Shown: positions 10,215 to 19,024 of the stretch, one piece after another | Layout: every line of letters begins with the position of its first letter | How positions within the stretch are numbered: the stretch's first letter is position 1 | Assembly (NCBI RefSeq): GCF_000372725.1 | Contig: NW_005200911.1 | Location: 263,965-327,964, forward strand | Reading direction: 5' to 3' | Length of the DNA stretch: 64,000 nucleotides | Origin: Emiliania huxleyi CCMP1516 | Lineage: Eukaryota; Haptophyta; Isochrysidales; Noelaerhabdaceae | Made by a program: the position numbers and the translations under genes | The notes under the pieces: generated by a model | The model's input: only the letters and a program-made list of their open reading frames with translations | Told to the model about the DNA's origin: nothing | Database searches by the model: none

Positions 10215-13200
10215 CTAGTGGAAGAGGAACTTGAAGTCCTCCACCCCCATCTTGAACCGGCCCTCCTCCCCGTCGGCCGCGCCGAGGGCGCCGCGCGCGA
10301 GCGCCGCCTTCCGCTTCTGCAGCTCGAGGATGCGCTCCTCGACGGAGTCCTGCACGAGGAAGCGCTTGATGCGCACCGGATACCGCTGGCCGATGCGGTG
10401 GATCCGGTTGACCGCCTGCTCCTCGACGGCGGGGTTCCACCAAGGGTCGAGCAGGTAGAGCGTCTGCGCAGACACGAGGTTGAGGCCGACGCCGCCCGCG
10501 CGGAGCGAGAGGAGGAGGATGCGAGGCCCGTCGCGCGCGGCGAAGCGCTTGAGCACGCTCGCGCGCGCCGGCTGCGAGAGCTTGCCGTCGAGCCGCTCGA
10601 AGCGGAGCTCCGCCGCCTCGAGGGGCCGCTGCACGAGGTCGAGCATCGACGTCCACTGCGACACGATCACCAGCTTGCCCACGTCGTCGGGCGGCTCGTC
10701 CGCGCCGACCGCCGGCACGGCGGGCGGCGGGAGGGGCGTGGCGAGCGTCTCGCGCACGTCCGCCATGAGCGCCTCCAGCTTGGCAGACGCCTTCCAGTGC
10801 GAGTCGAGGTCGACGGCGAAGCGCGAGCCAGGGACCGTCACCAGGCTGCCACGCTCCACCAGCTCGCGGCAGACGGGGCACGGCGCTCGCCCGGCCGGCC
10901 CGAGGCAGCCGAGAAGGCACTCGCGGCAAAAGGTGTGCGAGCAGCGGGTCAGCACCGGGTCGTCGAACTGGTCGAGGCATATGACGCACTCGCTCGGCGC
11001 GTCGCTCGCGGGGCCGCCGCCGGCGCTCTCGAGCTCGCGCATCGTCCGCTCGAGGAACTGGGCCGAGGCGGCGGCGGACGGCTGCGAGTCGCCGCCCTGC
11101 TCGCTCTGCCACTGCCGCAGCAAGCGCGCGCCGAGCCGCGAGATGTCCGCGTCGGCGCCCGAGCGCGCGAGCACGAGGTACGGGTGGTCGCACGCCTGCC
11201 GCAGCTGCAGCAGCATGTGCAGCACGGTCGCGTAGTTGTTGAGCACGCGCCCTTCCGCGACGAAGGCGTCGAAGCGCACGCGCGACTGCGTGCGTAGCGC
11301 GTCGTAAAAGTCCCTCTCCTCCTCCGACAGGAGCAGCCACTCGATGTGCCTGTCGGTGCGAAGCCGCGGCGGGTGAGAGGCCTCGCGAGGGCGGAGCGGA
11401 CGGGCTCCCGTGCGCCGCGCACGTCGCTCGGGGGGGAAGCGCCACGATTGGCTGCCCGTCGGCGCCGCGCGTGCTCTTCGTGCGCCGCAGCAGGAGGGGG
11501 TCGAGAGCGCCGCGGAGGAGACCAAAGGCGGCGACCACCTCGAGCGAGGCACGTGTCAGGGAGGGTGTCGGGGACGTGTCAGGGAGGGCGTCGGGGACGT
11601 GCCAGAAGCGGCGATCACCTTTTCTGCGCCTTGTCGCTCCTCGATGGGCTGCAGCACGTTCTGCCGCCAGTAGGCGTAGTCGTCGAACGGCGCGAGGCGC
11701 AGGAAGTGGAGCAACGAGAAGAGGTCGTCGAGGGCGTTCTGGACCGGCGTGCCCGAGACGGCCCACCGGCACTCGCAATCGAGGGCGAAAGCGGCCTTGG
11801 CCTGCTGCGTCGCGCGCCCCTTGATCGTGTGCGCCTCGTCGAGCACGACGCGCCGCCAGCGCGCCGCGAGCAGCGGCGGCTTTCGCACGGCGCGAAAGAA
11901 GGGGCCCGGCTTGCCTTGGGCGGCGCTCTCGGCGGAGGCGGCCTCGCTCGCGGCGAAGGAGGAGTGCTCCGAAGCCAGGGTGCCGTAGGTGGTGATCACG
12001 ACGTCGTGGTCGAGCAGCGTCGCCCCCGACTTGTCGCGGCCCTGCCCGTAGTACACGGTGGCGGTGAGGGCGCCTCCCGCGTGCGCGAGCAAGTTCTCGT
12101 GCCACTGCGAGAGAAGCGACATCGGGCACACGACCAGCGTCGCGCCGCGTCGCGCCTGCCGCGGGCCGCTCCGGCCCGCCTCTCGGGCCGGCGACGAGGC
12201 GACGAGGCGGCCGCCGTGCGCGCGCATCAGGCTCTTTCGCCGGTCGGGCGCAGGGCTGCCCGCGCCGCCGCCGCCGCTCTCGTTGCCGCTGTCGCTGCTC
12301 AGCGAGATCACCCGGTGCGATGCTGCCGTCGCCTTCCTCGCCGCCCCGCCTCTCGCAGAGCGCCCAGCACCGCCGCCGCCGCGTCGCTGCCGCTTTGGAC
12401 GGCGGCCGCCGCGGCCCTCCTCCTCAAAATCCTCCCCAGAGTCCTCGAAATCGTCATCGCTCCCCTCGTCGCTCCCGCTCCCGGCCTCCTGCGCGGGGTC
12501 GGAGTCGGACCAGCTGCCGCTCCCTTCGCCGCCGCTCCCCTCCCCGCCGCTGCTGTCAGCGCCGCCGTAGTTGACCCGCGCGAGCGCTCGCCGCGGCCGG
12601 CCGCGGTGGCGCCTCTCCCCGCCAGCCGAGTTGGCGGCGGCCTCCTCCTCCGGCCGCGGGCTGGGCGGCAGCTGCTCGACGGAGCGCCGCGTCTGGCGCG
12701 GCGCCCTCGCCCTCGCCGAGCGGGAGGCGGCGGGCTCCTCCTTGGCCGCGCCCGGCCTCGGCCGCGGGACGTCACCGCCGCCCTCGAACAATGCACCTCC
12801 CGTTGGTTCGACTGCCATCGCCTCCTCTCGCTGCGCCGCCTCCGCCTCTACCGCCACAGCCACCGCCTCTGCCGCCACCTCTGCCGCCTGTTCCGCTGCC
12901 GCCACCTCTGCCGCCTCTGCCGCTGCCGCCACCTCCGCCGCCTCCGCCGCTGCCGCCGCCTCCGCCGCTGCCACCGCCTCTGCTGCCTCCGCCACGGCCT
13001 CGGTCCCCTCCCCCTCCCCTGCTGCTGCCCCCGCCTCGGTCCCCTCGCCGCGCGGCGTGACTAATGACGTGACGCCCTCATCATGATGAGTGACGCCCTC
13101 AAACGGCGTGACGCCCTCAAAGTCGGCGACGATGAGGGCGAGGATCTCGACAGTCTTGCCGAGCCTACCGTCCCGACACCTCCAGCCTCACCAGCCTCTC

Positions 13201-13484
13201 ACGGCGCAACGGGGGGCGGGTCGCGGCGCGGCGCGCCCCATCGCTTCGGCAGGATGCTCGGCTCATCTCGGCTCATCTCGGCTCATCTCGGCTCATCTCG
13301 GCTCATCTCGGCTCATCTCGCGCCCCATCTCGTCGGCGAGGATGCCCCCGCGCGGAGCCGCGTCTGCGCTGGAAGGCTCGCTGAGCGAGACAGCGCCGGA
13401 GGTGGGGTTGACGTAAAAGGCCGCGGCCTCGCCCCCCTCGCCGCTGAATGCGTACTTGGCCCAAGCCGGGTGGAGCGAACGGTG

Positions 13485-13530
<46 letters not shown>

Positions 13531-14890
13531 TTGCCACCTCCGCCTCCGTCGCCGCCACTGTCGCCGCCGTCGCCACGCTCGCCGCGTGTGCGGCGTTCCT
13601 GCTCGGTGAGCTCTCGCCACAGCATCCAGCCGAGCGCCTACTCTCGGCTCCTCTCGGCTGCTCTCGGCTGCTCTCGGCTCCTCTCGGCTCCTCTCGCGAG
13701 GCGAGCATGCGGGCCGCCTCTCTCTGGTACTGCCTCAGCGTGCACGAGAGGCCGCGCGGCTGGCACACCTCGAAGCGGCGCATCGAGGCGCGCTCGCCAA
13801 TCAGCTCCCTCAGCAGGCCGCCCTCGGCAGCGCCGCTCGCGCCGCTGCTCGCGGGGCCACCCTCTCCTGCCCCTCCCCTCCCCTCCCTTCCACCCTCGCC
13901 TGCCGCGCCGGGACCGTCCTCCTCCAGGTCGATGACGGCGGCGGCAGCGGGCTCGGCAGGCGCGGCGCCGGCAGCCCCCCCGGCCGCTGCCCCGGCCGCT
14001 CCGCCGCTCGAGCCGCCGACGAGAGGAGGGAGCAGCGGCCTCATCCCCAGCCGCTGCACTAGGCGAGACAGCGCGAGGCGGCGCGAGGCGGCGGCCGGGG
14101 TGACGGCCTCGGCGTCGCTGGCGGCCGCGGCCGCAGTGGCGGCGGTGAAGGCGGCGGCGGTGACGGAGACGCTGAGCGAGATCGGCACCAGGTCCGAGAT
14201 GCGAAAGTCGCGCCCGCCGACGGCGCCGCACCGCACCTCGAGGGCTATCTTCTTGTCGTCGAGGAGGGGCGCGACGCACTCGGCGAGCTCGGCGCTCAGG
14301 CGGCCGAGCTCGGAGCCGGCCGCGGTGCACAGCCGGGTGATGATGTCCAGCTTGCTCTTCGAGGCGAATGGCGAGCTGCGCCCGCCGCCGCCGCCGCCGC
14401 GCCCGCCGCCGCCGCCGCCGCGCTTGCCCTTTGGCTCCTTCGCGCTGGCGGGCTGCTGCTGCGGGCGCTTGATCTGCAGGACCTGGCCCTCGTGCAGCTC
14501 CCCGTGCCTCAGCTTGGTGAGACACAAGAACCAGGCGGGGAAGACGCCGAGCCGTCGCGGCCACACGGGCGCGCGCGAAGGGCCTGCGCCGGCCGTCCCT
14601 CCACCTGCGGCGGCCGTCCCTGGAGCCGGCGGGCGGCTGGCTGCAGGTGGAGGGACGCGCGGCTCGTGGGCCGCCGAGCCGCCGCTGGAGGACTGGCGAG
14701 CCATCGAGAAGGGATTGGCGGGCGGCGGCGCCGGTGCTGTCGTCCTTCTGTCGAGCCACCTGTTGATGGCGAGCGCCACGTCGCCCTTGCTCTCCTGCAG
14801 ATAGGCTCTGCACGTGCTCGTGGCGACGTCACTGCCTATGATGGCGCGCATCTCCGCCACACTCGCCGCAAGGCGATCAGATGCTTGCAT
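10215..14890 (-). CDS. RAD5: RAD5/HLTF-type SNF2 helicase with RING E3 domain (5 exons)
   Basis: Exons 14890-13718, 13637-13324, 13164-11619, 11538-11423 and 11349-10215 give 1427 residues. Introns 1 and 2 have GC donors, introns 3 and 4 have GT. Order of domains: UBA-like helix bundle (residues 14-46, as in plant RAD5A); HIRAN-type region around 180-260 (GRLSAELAECVAPLL); the RQYQRE Q-motif region; GGILADEM then GLGKT (Walker A) across intron 2; a 270-residue Ala/Glu then Asp/Ser insert; motif Ia ATLVVCPMSLLSQW; DEAH box VVLDEAH; SGTPVQN; a C3HC4 RING (CVICLDQF to CPVC, nt 10870-11000); and C-terminal helicase motifs LSLRAGGVGLNL and HRIGQ. By family it polyubiquitinates PCNA and remodels stalled forks in DNA-damage tolerance, in the nucleus. 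All catalytic residues look intact. Exon 1 may hide another intron near its Gly-rich stretch. Confidence 0.9.
11539..11618 (-). other. RAD5 intron 3 (GT-AG) bounded by AGGT direct repeats
   Basis: An 80-nt intron. The 19 bases starting at AGGT across the donor match 16 of 19 bases starting at AGGT across the acceptor. Inside is a 22-base tandem duplication (CGTCCCCGACRCCCTCCCTG). The structure is that expected of an intron made by tandem duplication. Confidence 0.75.
13165..13323 (-). repeat. RAD5 intron 2 (GC-AG) with CTCGGCTCAT decamer array
   Basis: A 159-nt intron. Plus-strand 13252-13320 is about seven copies of the decamer CTCGGCTCAT. Beyond it (13231-13258) lies a decayed copy of the upstream exon end: GCATCCT-GCCGA-GATGGGGCGCG is shared with 13321-13350. 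Confidence 0.8.
13638..13717 (-). repeat. RAD5 intron 1 (GC-AG) with CTCTCGGCTS decamer array
   Basis: A 79-80-nt intron in which 13641-13697 is almost entirely a decamer CTCTCGGCTC/CTCTCGGCTG. Splicing GAG|GC...TAG|GCG rebuilds YQREALGWML, the conserved RAD5 stretch before the helicase. Confidence 0.75.
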
Positions 14891-15063
14891 GGTGAGGTAC
14901 GTGCGTGGCGCGGAGGAGCCGTGAGTTGCTCTGGGCGCAAGTCCAGTTCGCGCCCTGTTCGCCGGTAAGAAGGAAAGAATTCGGGCGACTTTTTATATCT
15001 TTTCTACCTGCAGATAGGCTCTGCACGTGCTCGTGGCGACGTCACTGCCTATAATAGCGCGCA
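14794..15063. repeat. 57-bp segment of RAD5 exon 1 duplicated into the upstream spacer
   Basis: 14794-14850 (coding for the RAD5 UBA-like region) recurs at 15007-15063 with about two mismatches (TATGATGG versus TATAATAG). The copy lies in the divergent spacer between RAD5 and the PCIF1-like gene. Confidence 0.9.
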
Positions 15064-15179
15064 CTTTTGGATTCCGGAGTAAAAGCAAAAAAGAAAAAAG
15101 ACGTCGCGCACGCGGCGCCGTGGTCCGTGGTCCTGCCGGAGCTTTCCATCCCATTAGCAGCCTGGGAACGGTGGCACAC

Positions 15180-16796
15180 ATGCGGCCCATCGTCCCCTTC
15201 GTCCGGCCTCGTGCCTCACAGAAAGAGCAGGCCAGCCCCGGTGCGCAGAAGGCAAAGAGTGCGCCCGGCGGGGGCGGCAAGCGACGGGCAAAGTGCAAGC
15301 CCTCGGCCTCGAAGAAGGCGAGGACAGCCGCCGCCAGCGTGCCAAAGCAGCGGGCTCCAGTCTCACGCCAGACGCCGGAGGAGGTCGAGGCCGCCGAGGT
15401 TCGCTGCTTCGACCCTATGGTGGGGCCGTCGGGGCTCTGGCCACAGAGCCGCCCGCTGGCCGCCTCGCCTCCGCCGCTCGCGCTCGAGATCGCCCGCGGC
15501 GAGGGGCTGCGCCAGCTGCGCCTCAGGTGCGCCGACTTGGTGCGTGGCTTGCCGACGGGCGCCGGCGCCCTGGTCGGCGCCTTTGAGCGCTGGCACTTTG
15601 GGTGGCTGCTGCACGCGTCCCGTGCCGGCGGGGCGGGCGACCCGCTGCTGCCCGGCGGCGCCGCCGGTGCTCCCGAGCCCGATGCGGAGCTACGGGCCGA
15701 GCTGGAGGCCGCTGGTTGCGAGCCGGCGGCGGCGGCAGCGGTGGCCGCCGACTTGCGCCGGGCTGCCGCGGAAGCGGCGACGGCGGCAGCGGCCCGAGCT
15801 GCGGCGGCGAGCGCGGAGGGTGGCGGGGAGGGTGGCAGTGGTGGGGAGGAGGATGGGGTCGGTCTGCGAGAGGCGGAGGTCGGCGGCGGCGTCTGGTGCG
15901 TGAGTCTGCCGCCGGCGCTGCTCGCCCCGCTGCCGCAGGAGCTGAGGAAGCCACTCAAGATCTCGGACGAGTGGCTCTCCAAGCTACGCGAGATGCACAC
16001 CGCCACCGTGGCCAGCACCGCCCCAGCCTCCGCCCCCGCCTCCGCCTCCGCCGCCTCTGCCGCCGCCGCCGAGCTCCGATTCCGCTCCGACCTCGCGCGG
16101 CTGCTGCTGAGGTACAAGGCGCTCGGCGGCTCCGGCTTCCAGGCGGCGATCGGCGGGGGCGCCTTCGCGGTGCTGCGCGCGAGCTTTGGCGCGCGGCTCG
16201 AGTGCTTCGCGTCGCCCCTCAACGCACGCTCGGCCCCATTTTGCTCCGCCTTCCCCGACGTCGACGCGCCTTTCGGCTCGCTCGGCTCCTTCCTCGAGTT
16301 CGAGCCGGAGGAGGGCGCGTATGAGGCGAACCCGCCCTTCGTGCCGCTCGTCCTGCGCGCGATGTGCGCCCACATGCACCGCCTGCTCGACCGCGCCGAG
16401 GCAAGCCGCAGGCCGCTCCTGTTCGTCGTCGTCGTCGGCGCCTCTTCGGCGCTCAAGAGGCACGCCGCGTGGGAAGACTTGCAGGGGTTGGCCGCGGGAC
16501 GGCACGGCCGAGCGCAGTGGCTGCTGCCTCTACACGCACACGGCTACACTGAGGGGCACGCGCACATCGCAAAGGGCGGCGCGCGGGCGGCGCGACGAAT
16601 GTCCTCGTGCGACACGGCTGTCTTCGTGTGGGCCTCCTCGGCGGGGGCGGAGCAGTGGCCGGTGACCGACGGCGCCGAGGCGGCGTTGCGCGCAGCGATG
16701 AAGGCCGCCATCCCGCGGACGCTGCGCAAGGCCACCAAGGCCAACCGGCATGCCCACGCTGCGAAAAAGCAGGCGCGCAATCACAGCAGCCGATGA
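15180..16796 (+). CDS. PCIF1/CAPAM-like cap-specific m6Am methyltransferase
   Basis: This 538-residue protein contains the PCIF1 catalytic core: ECFASPLN (residues 341-348), then FCSAFPDVDAPFGSLGSF and the NPPF motif (384-387), which in human PCIF1 is the adenine-binding catalytic motif. A long helical region (about 225-330) precedes it, as in PCIF1. By family the enzyme N6-methylates a 2'-O-methyladenosine next to the mRNA cap, on nascent RNA polymerase II transcripts. The N-terminus is Lys/Arg-rich (possible nuclear targeting). I see no WW domain, which animal PCIF1 uses to bind the polymerase tail. The ATG at 15180 is the first in frame; the frame stays open upstream into a duplicated RAD5 fragment, which is unlikely to be coding here. 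The gene is divergent from RAD5, with start codons 290 bp apart. Confidence 0.87.
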   Translation: MRPIVPFVRPRASQKEQASPGAQKAKSAPGGGGKRRAKCKPSASKKARTAAASVPKQRAPVSRQTPEEVEAAEVRCFDPMVGPSGLWPQSRPLAASPPPLALEIARGEGLRQLRLRCADLVRGLPTGAGALVGAFERWHFGWLLHASRAGGAGDPLLPGGAAGAPEPDAELRAELEAAGCEPAAAAAVAADLRRAAAEAATAAAARAAAASAEGGGEGGSGGEEDGVGLREAEVGGGVWCVSLPPALLAPLPQELRKPLKISDEWLSKLREMHTATVASTAPASAPASASAASAAAAELRFRSDLARLLLRYKALGGSGFQAAIGGGAFAVLRASFGARLECFASPLNARSAPFCSAFPDVDAPFGSLGSFLEFEPEEGAYEANPPFVPLVLRAMCAHMHRLLDRAEASRRPLLFVVVVGASSALKRHAAWEDLQGLAAGRHGRAQWLLPLHAHGYTEGHAHIAKGGARAARRMSSCDTAVFVWASSAGAEQWPVTDGAEAALRAAMKAAIPRTLRKATKANRHAHAAKKQARNHSSR

Positions 16797-16896
16797 CTGC
16801 CATGTAATGACACCAATGGGAGGTAAGGTAAGGTAAGGTAAATTTCTCCGCACACACACAAAGAGTGGCGGTGTGGGGCACGGGGCGGGGCGACCC

Positions 16897-17392
16897 TCCG
16901 GCCTTAGGGGACCCCTAGGCTTAAAAGGGTGGGCCCTGGGGCGCCTGCGGCTTAAACGGCTTAAAACTTGCCTAGGCAAGTTTTAAGAGCTGCTGGGCCG
17001 CCGATTCCTTAAACGGTCTTAAACGGTCAAACGACTCGGCAGCCTCCCCGCGCCCTTAAACGCGATCACACCATGAATGGTCTATACTCAAAACTTGCCG
17101 ACGGGCGGCGAAAGCTCTTCGCTCGGCCCCGAGAGCGCTTCGCTCTCTGCCGCCCGCCCGCCCGCTCGCTCGCCCGCCCGCCCGCCAGCCTCCCCGCGCT
17201 TAAACGCTCTAAATGGCTCAAATGGCTCAGGTTGGGCGCGGTGTGCGATTCTCTTAAATGGTCTCTTAAATGGGAGCGGCAGCATGGGCCCAATCTCTTA
17301 AACGCACCGAGGCGGCTCTGGAGCCGCCAATCTCTTAAAAGGTCTTAAAAAAATCCGGCCCTCAGAACCCTAGGGGTCCCCTAAGCCTCCGG
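16897..17392. mobile_element. short inverted-repeat element with CTTAAAYGG motifs (MITE-like)
   Basis: CTTAGGGGACCCCTAGG at 16903-16919 is matched in inverted orientation at 17369-17385, with further weak similarity outward (CCGG). About ten copies of CTTAAACGG/CTTAAATGG-like motifs are scattered inside, in the manner of subterminal transposase-binding repeats. No coding capacity is credible. A TAAGG tandem repeat (16823-16842) precedes it. Confidence 0.6.
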
Positions 17393-17522
17393 CACGACGA
17401 TCTCGCCACACCCGGACACGGGTAGGAGCCCCACGCGGGCATTCAAAGTGCAAGCACTGGCCCGGTGCACGTGGGTGAGCAGCCTGCCCCTCCCTCCCGA
17501 CAAACCAACTCCCGCATACACA

Positions 17523-18397
17523 ACTGGTTGGGTAGTAGTCTAAGTTCTGAGCCTCGCGGCTTAACGGGTCTAAGTGTGGCTAGCCACGCTGGAGTGCTTA
17601 CGCGGTCTAAGATCAGCGGGAGCCTCTTACACCGGCTAAGTCGGCCATGGCACGCGATATACGGCGCTCGCGCCCAAATTTTCTTCGCCTGCGCGGCGGG
17701 CGATCGATCCTCCTCATGCTCAGCAATCGCCGCCTCAGCATCCTCCTCTTCCGATTCTCGTTGCTGCTTCTTGAGCGCACTTCGGCGACATCTAGCCAAA
17801 TAGTTCTCACAAATAGCCTCAAGCTCAAACAAACGCATGTCAGAGAAGCCTGTGTATGCTGGTCCTCTTTGAACGATCCGCGCGTGAGGTAGCATAGGGC
17901 CTTGTTGGCAGCAGCCAGCTTGTTGCGCTGCTTCGTTGCGATGAGCTGATTGCATGCCAAGCACCGCCACGATCTTGAAGCAGAACACATCGCAACCGCA
18001 TCGTCCGCACTGCCATCGGCATGCCGCGCCCGCCGCTTCGCCGCAGCCGCCTTAAGGCACGCATAGCGGCAGCACATGGTACGGTGCGCGTACTTGAGCA
18101 GGAGTTGCGCCGCAAGTAGCGCACTGGCCCTGGGACAAGGCGATATGGCGTCGTGGACGGCATACGTGACATACGTTGGTCGGGACGCGTCCACAGGTAT
18201 TTTTCGGGTAAACCTGCTGGACTTTTGCAGGTATACCCGGGTTTTACCCGGAGTTGGCCTCGTGTCGTCTAAGTTCATGGCCCCCGGCCTTCCAGCGTCT
18301 AAGTCTGAGCCCGGCTCCGTGCGGGGGCTAAGTTGAGCGCTCGCTCGCTGCAGAGGCTAAGTGTAGAGCGACCCTCTAGCCCTACTACCCAACCATT
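17523..18397. mobile_element. hAT-like DNA transposon, probably non-autonomous
   Basis: The 875-bp element has 16-bp terminal inverted repeats (AMTGGTTGGGTAGTAG, one mismatch) and a perfect 8-bp target duplication CATACACA at 17515-17522 and 18398-18405. The 8-bp duplication is the hAT hallmark. At least eight copies of KCTAAGT are clustered near both ends, like hAT subterminal repeats. On the minus strand, overlapping frames (17443-17988 and 17613-18278) contain Cys-rich and Arg-rich stretches (for example RCLACNQ). They could be remains of an encoded protein, but I do not recognise a transposase catalytic core. Confidence 0.75.
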
Positions 18398-18405
18398 CAT
18401 ACACA

Positions 18406-19024
18406 CAATCGCACTCATGGCCATCGAATGACTCCGAATGCCTCAAAAAACTGTGTGTGGCTGCTCTCTAAGACACAGAATGGGAATCTCCGCAGACAGC
18501 CAAAACGGGCCGTGCCGCGTTTGTGGTGTCTTCTCAAGCAATGGGACGTGCTTTTGAGTCCGTACCTTAGCTTCCCATTACCGTAATGCGTCAGAGAAAG
18601 AATACGTCAGAGTGAAATGGAACATAGGAGCGAAGGAGGCTTCTAGCCAGAAATAGAGGATTGAGCAAGCGGAGGATTCGTGGCACGTGTGGTTGACGAA
18701 GAGAGAGTCAGGCATACAAGGCATATACGGTCATAGGTCCATATACTCCATTTACCATACCGCATAGTGTTTTATTTAGTGTTACGATACGACGGACACT
18801 CACAGAGCTCAGGACTCCTGAGTCCTGTCAGAGGGCTCTCGGGCAAGGGGCAATCTCACGCGGCCACTGTTGCTTCGATTCTTCAGACCTCGCTGCTATC
18901 GACTGCTAGCGGGGCAGGCCCCTGCTCTGCCCAGGCGGGTTGGGCGTGAATGCCCTCAAGAGAAGAAGACTTCGATTGCGGGCCGATCCTCGGCGGAAGA
19001 TATGAGTAAACTCGTCGCGACGTA
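18406..19024. other. intergenic, no gene seen
   Basis: This spacer upstream of the acyltransferase gene has no supported frame or structured repeat. It is less GC-rich than its surroundings, as expected of a promoter-bearing region. Confidence 0.5.
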
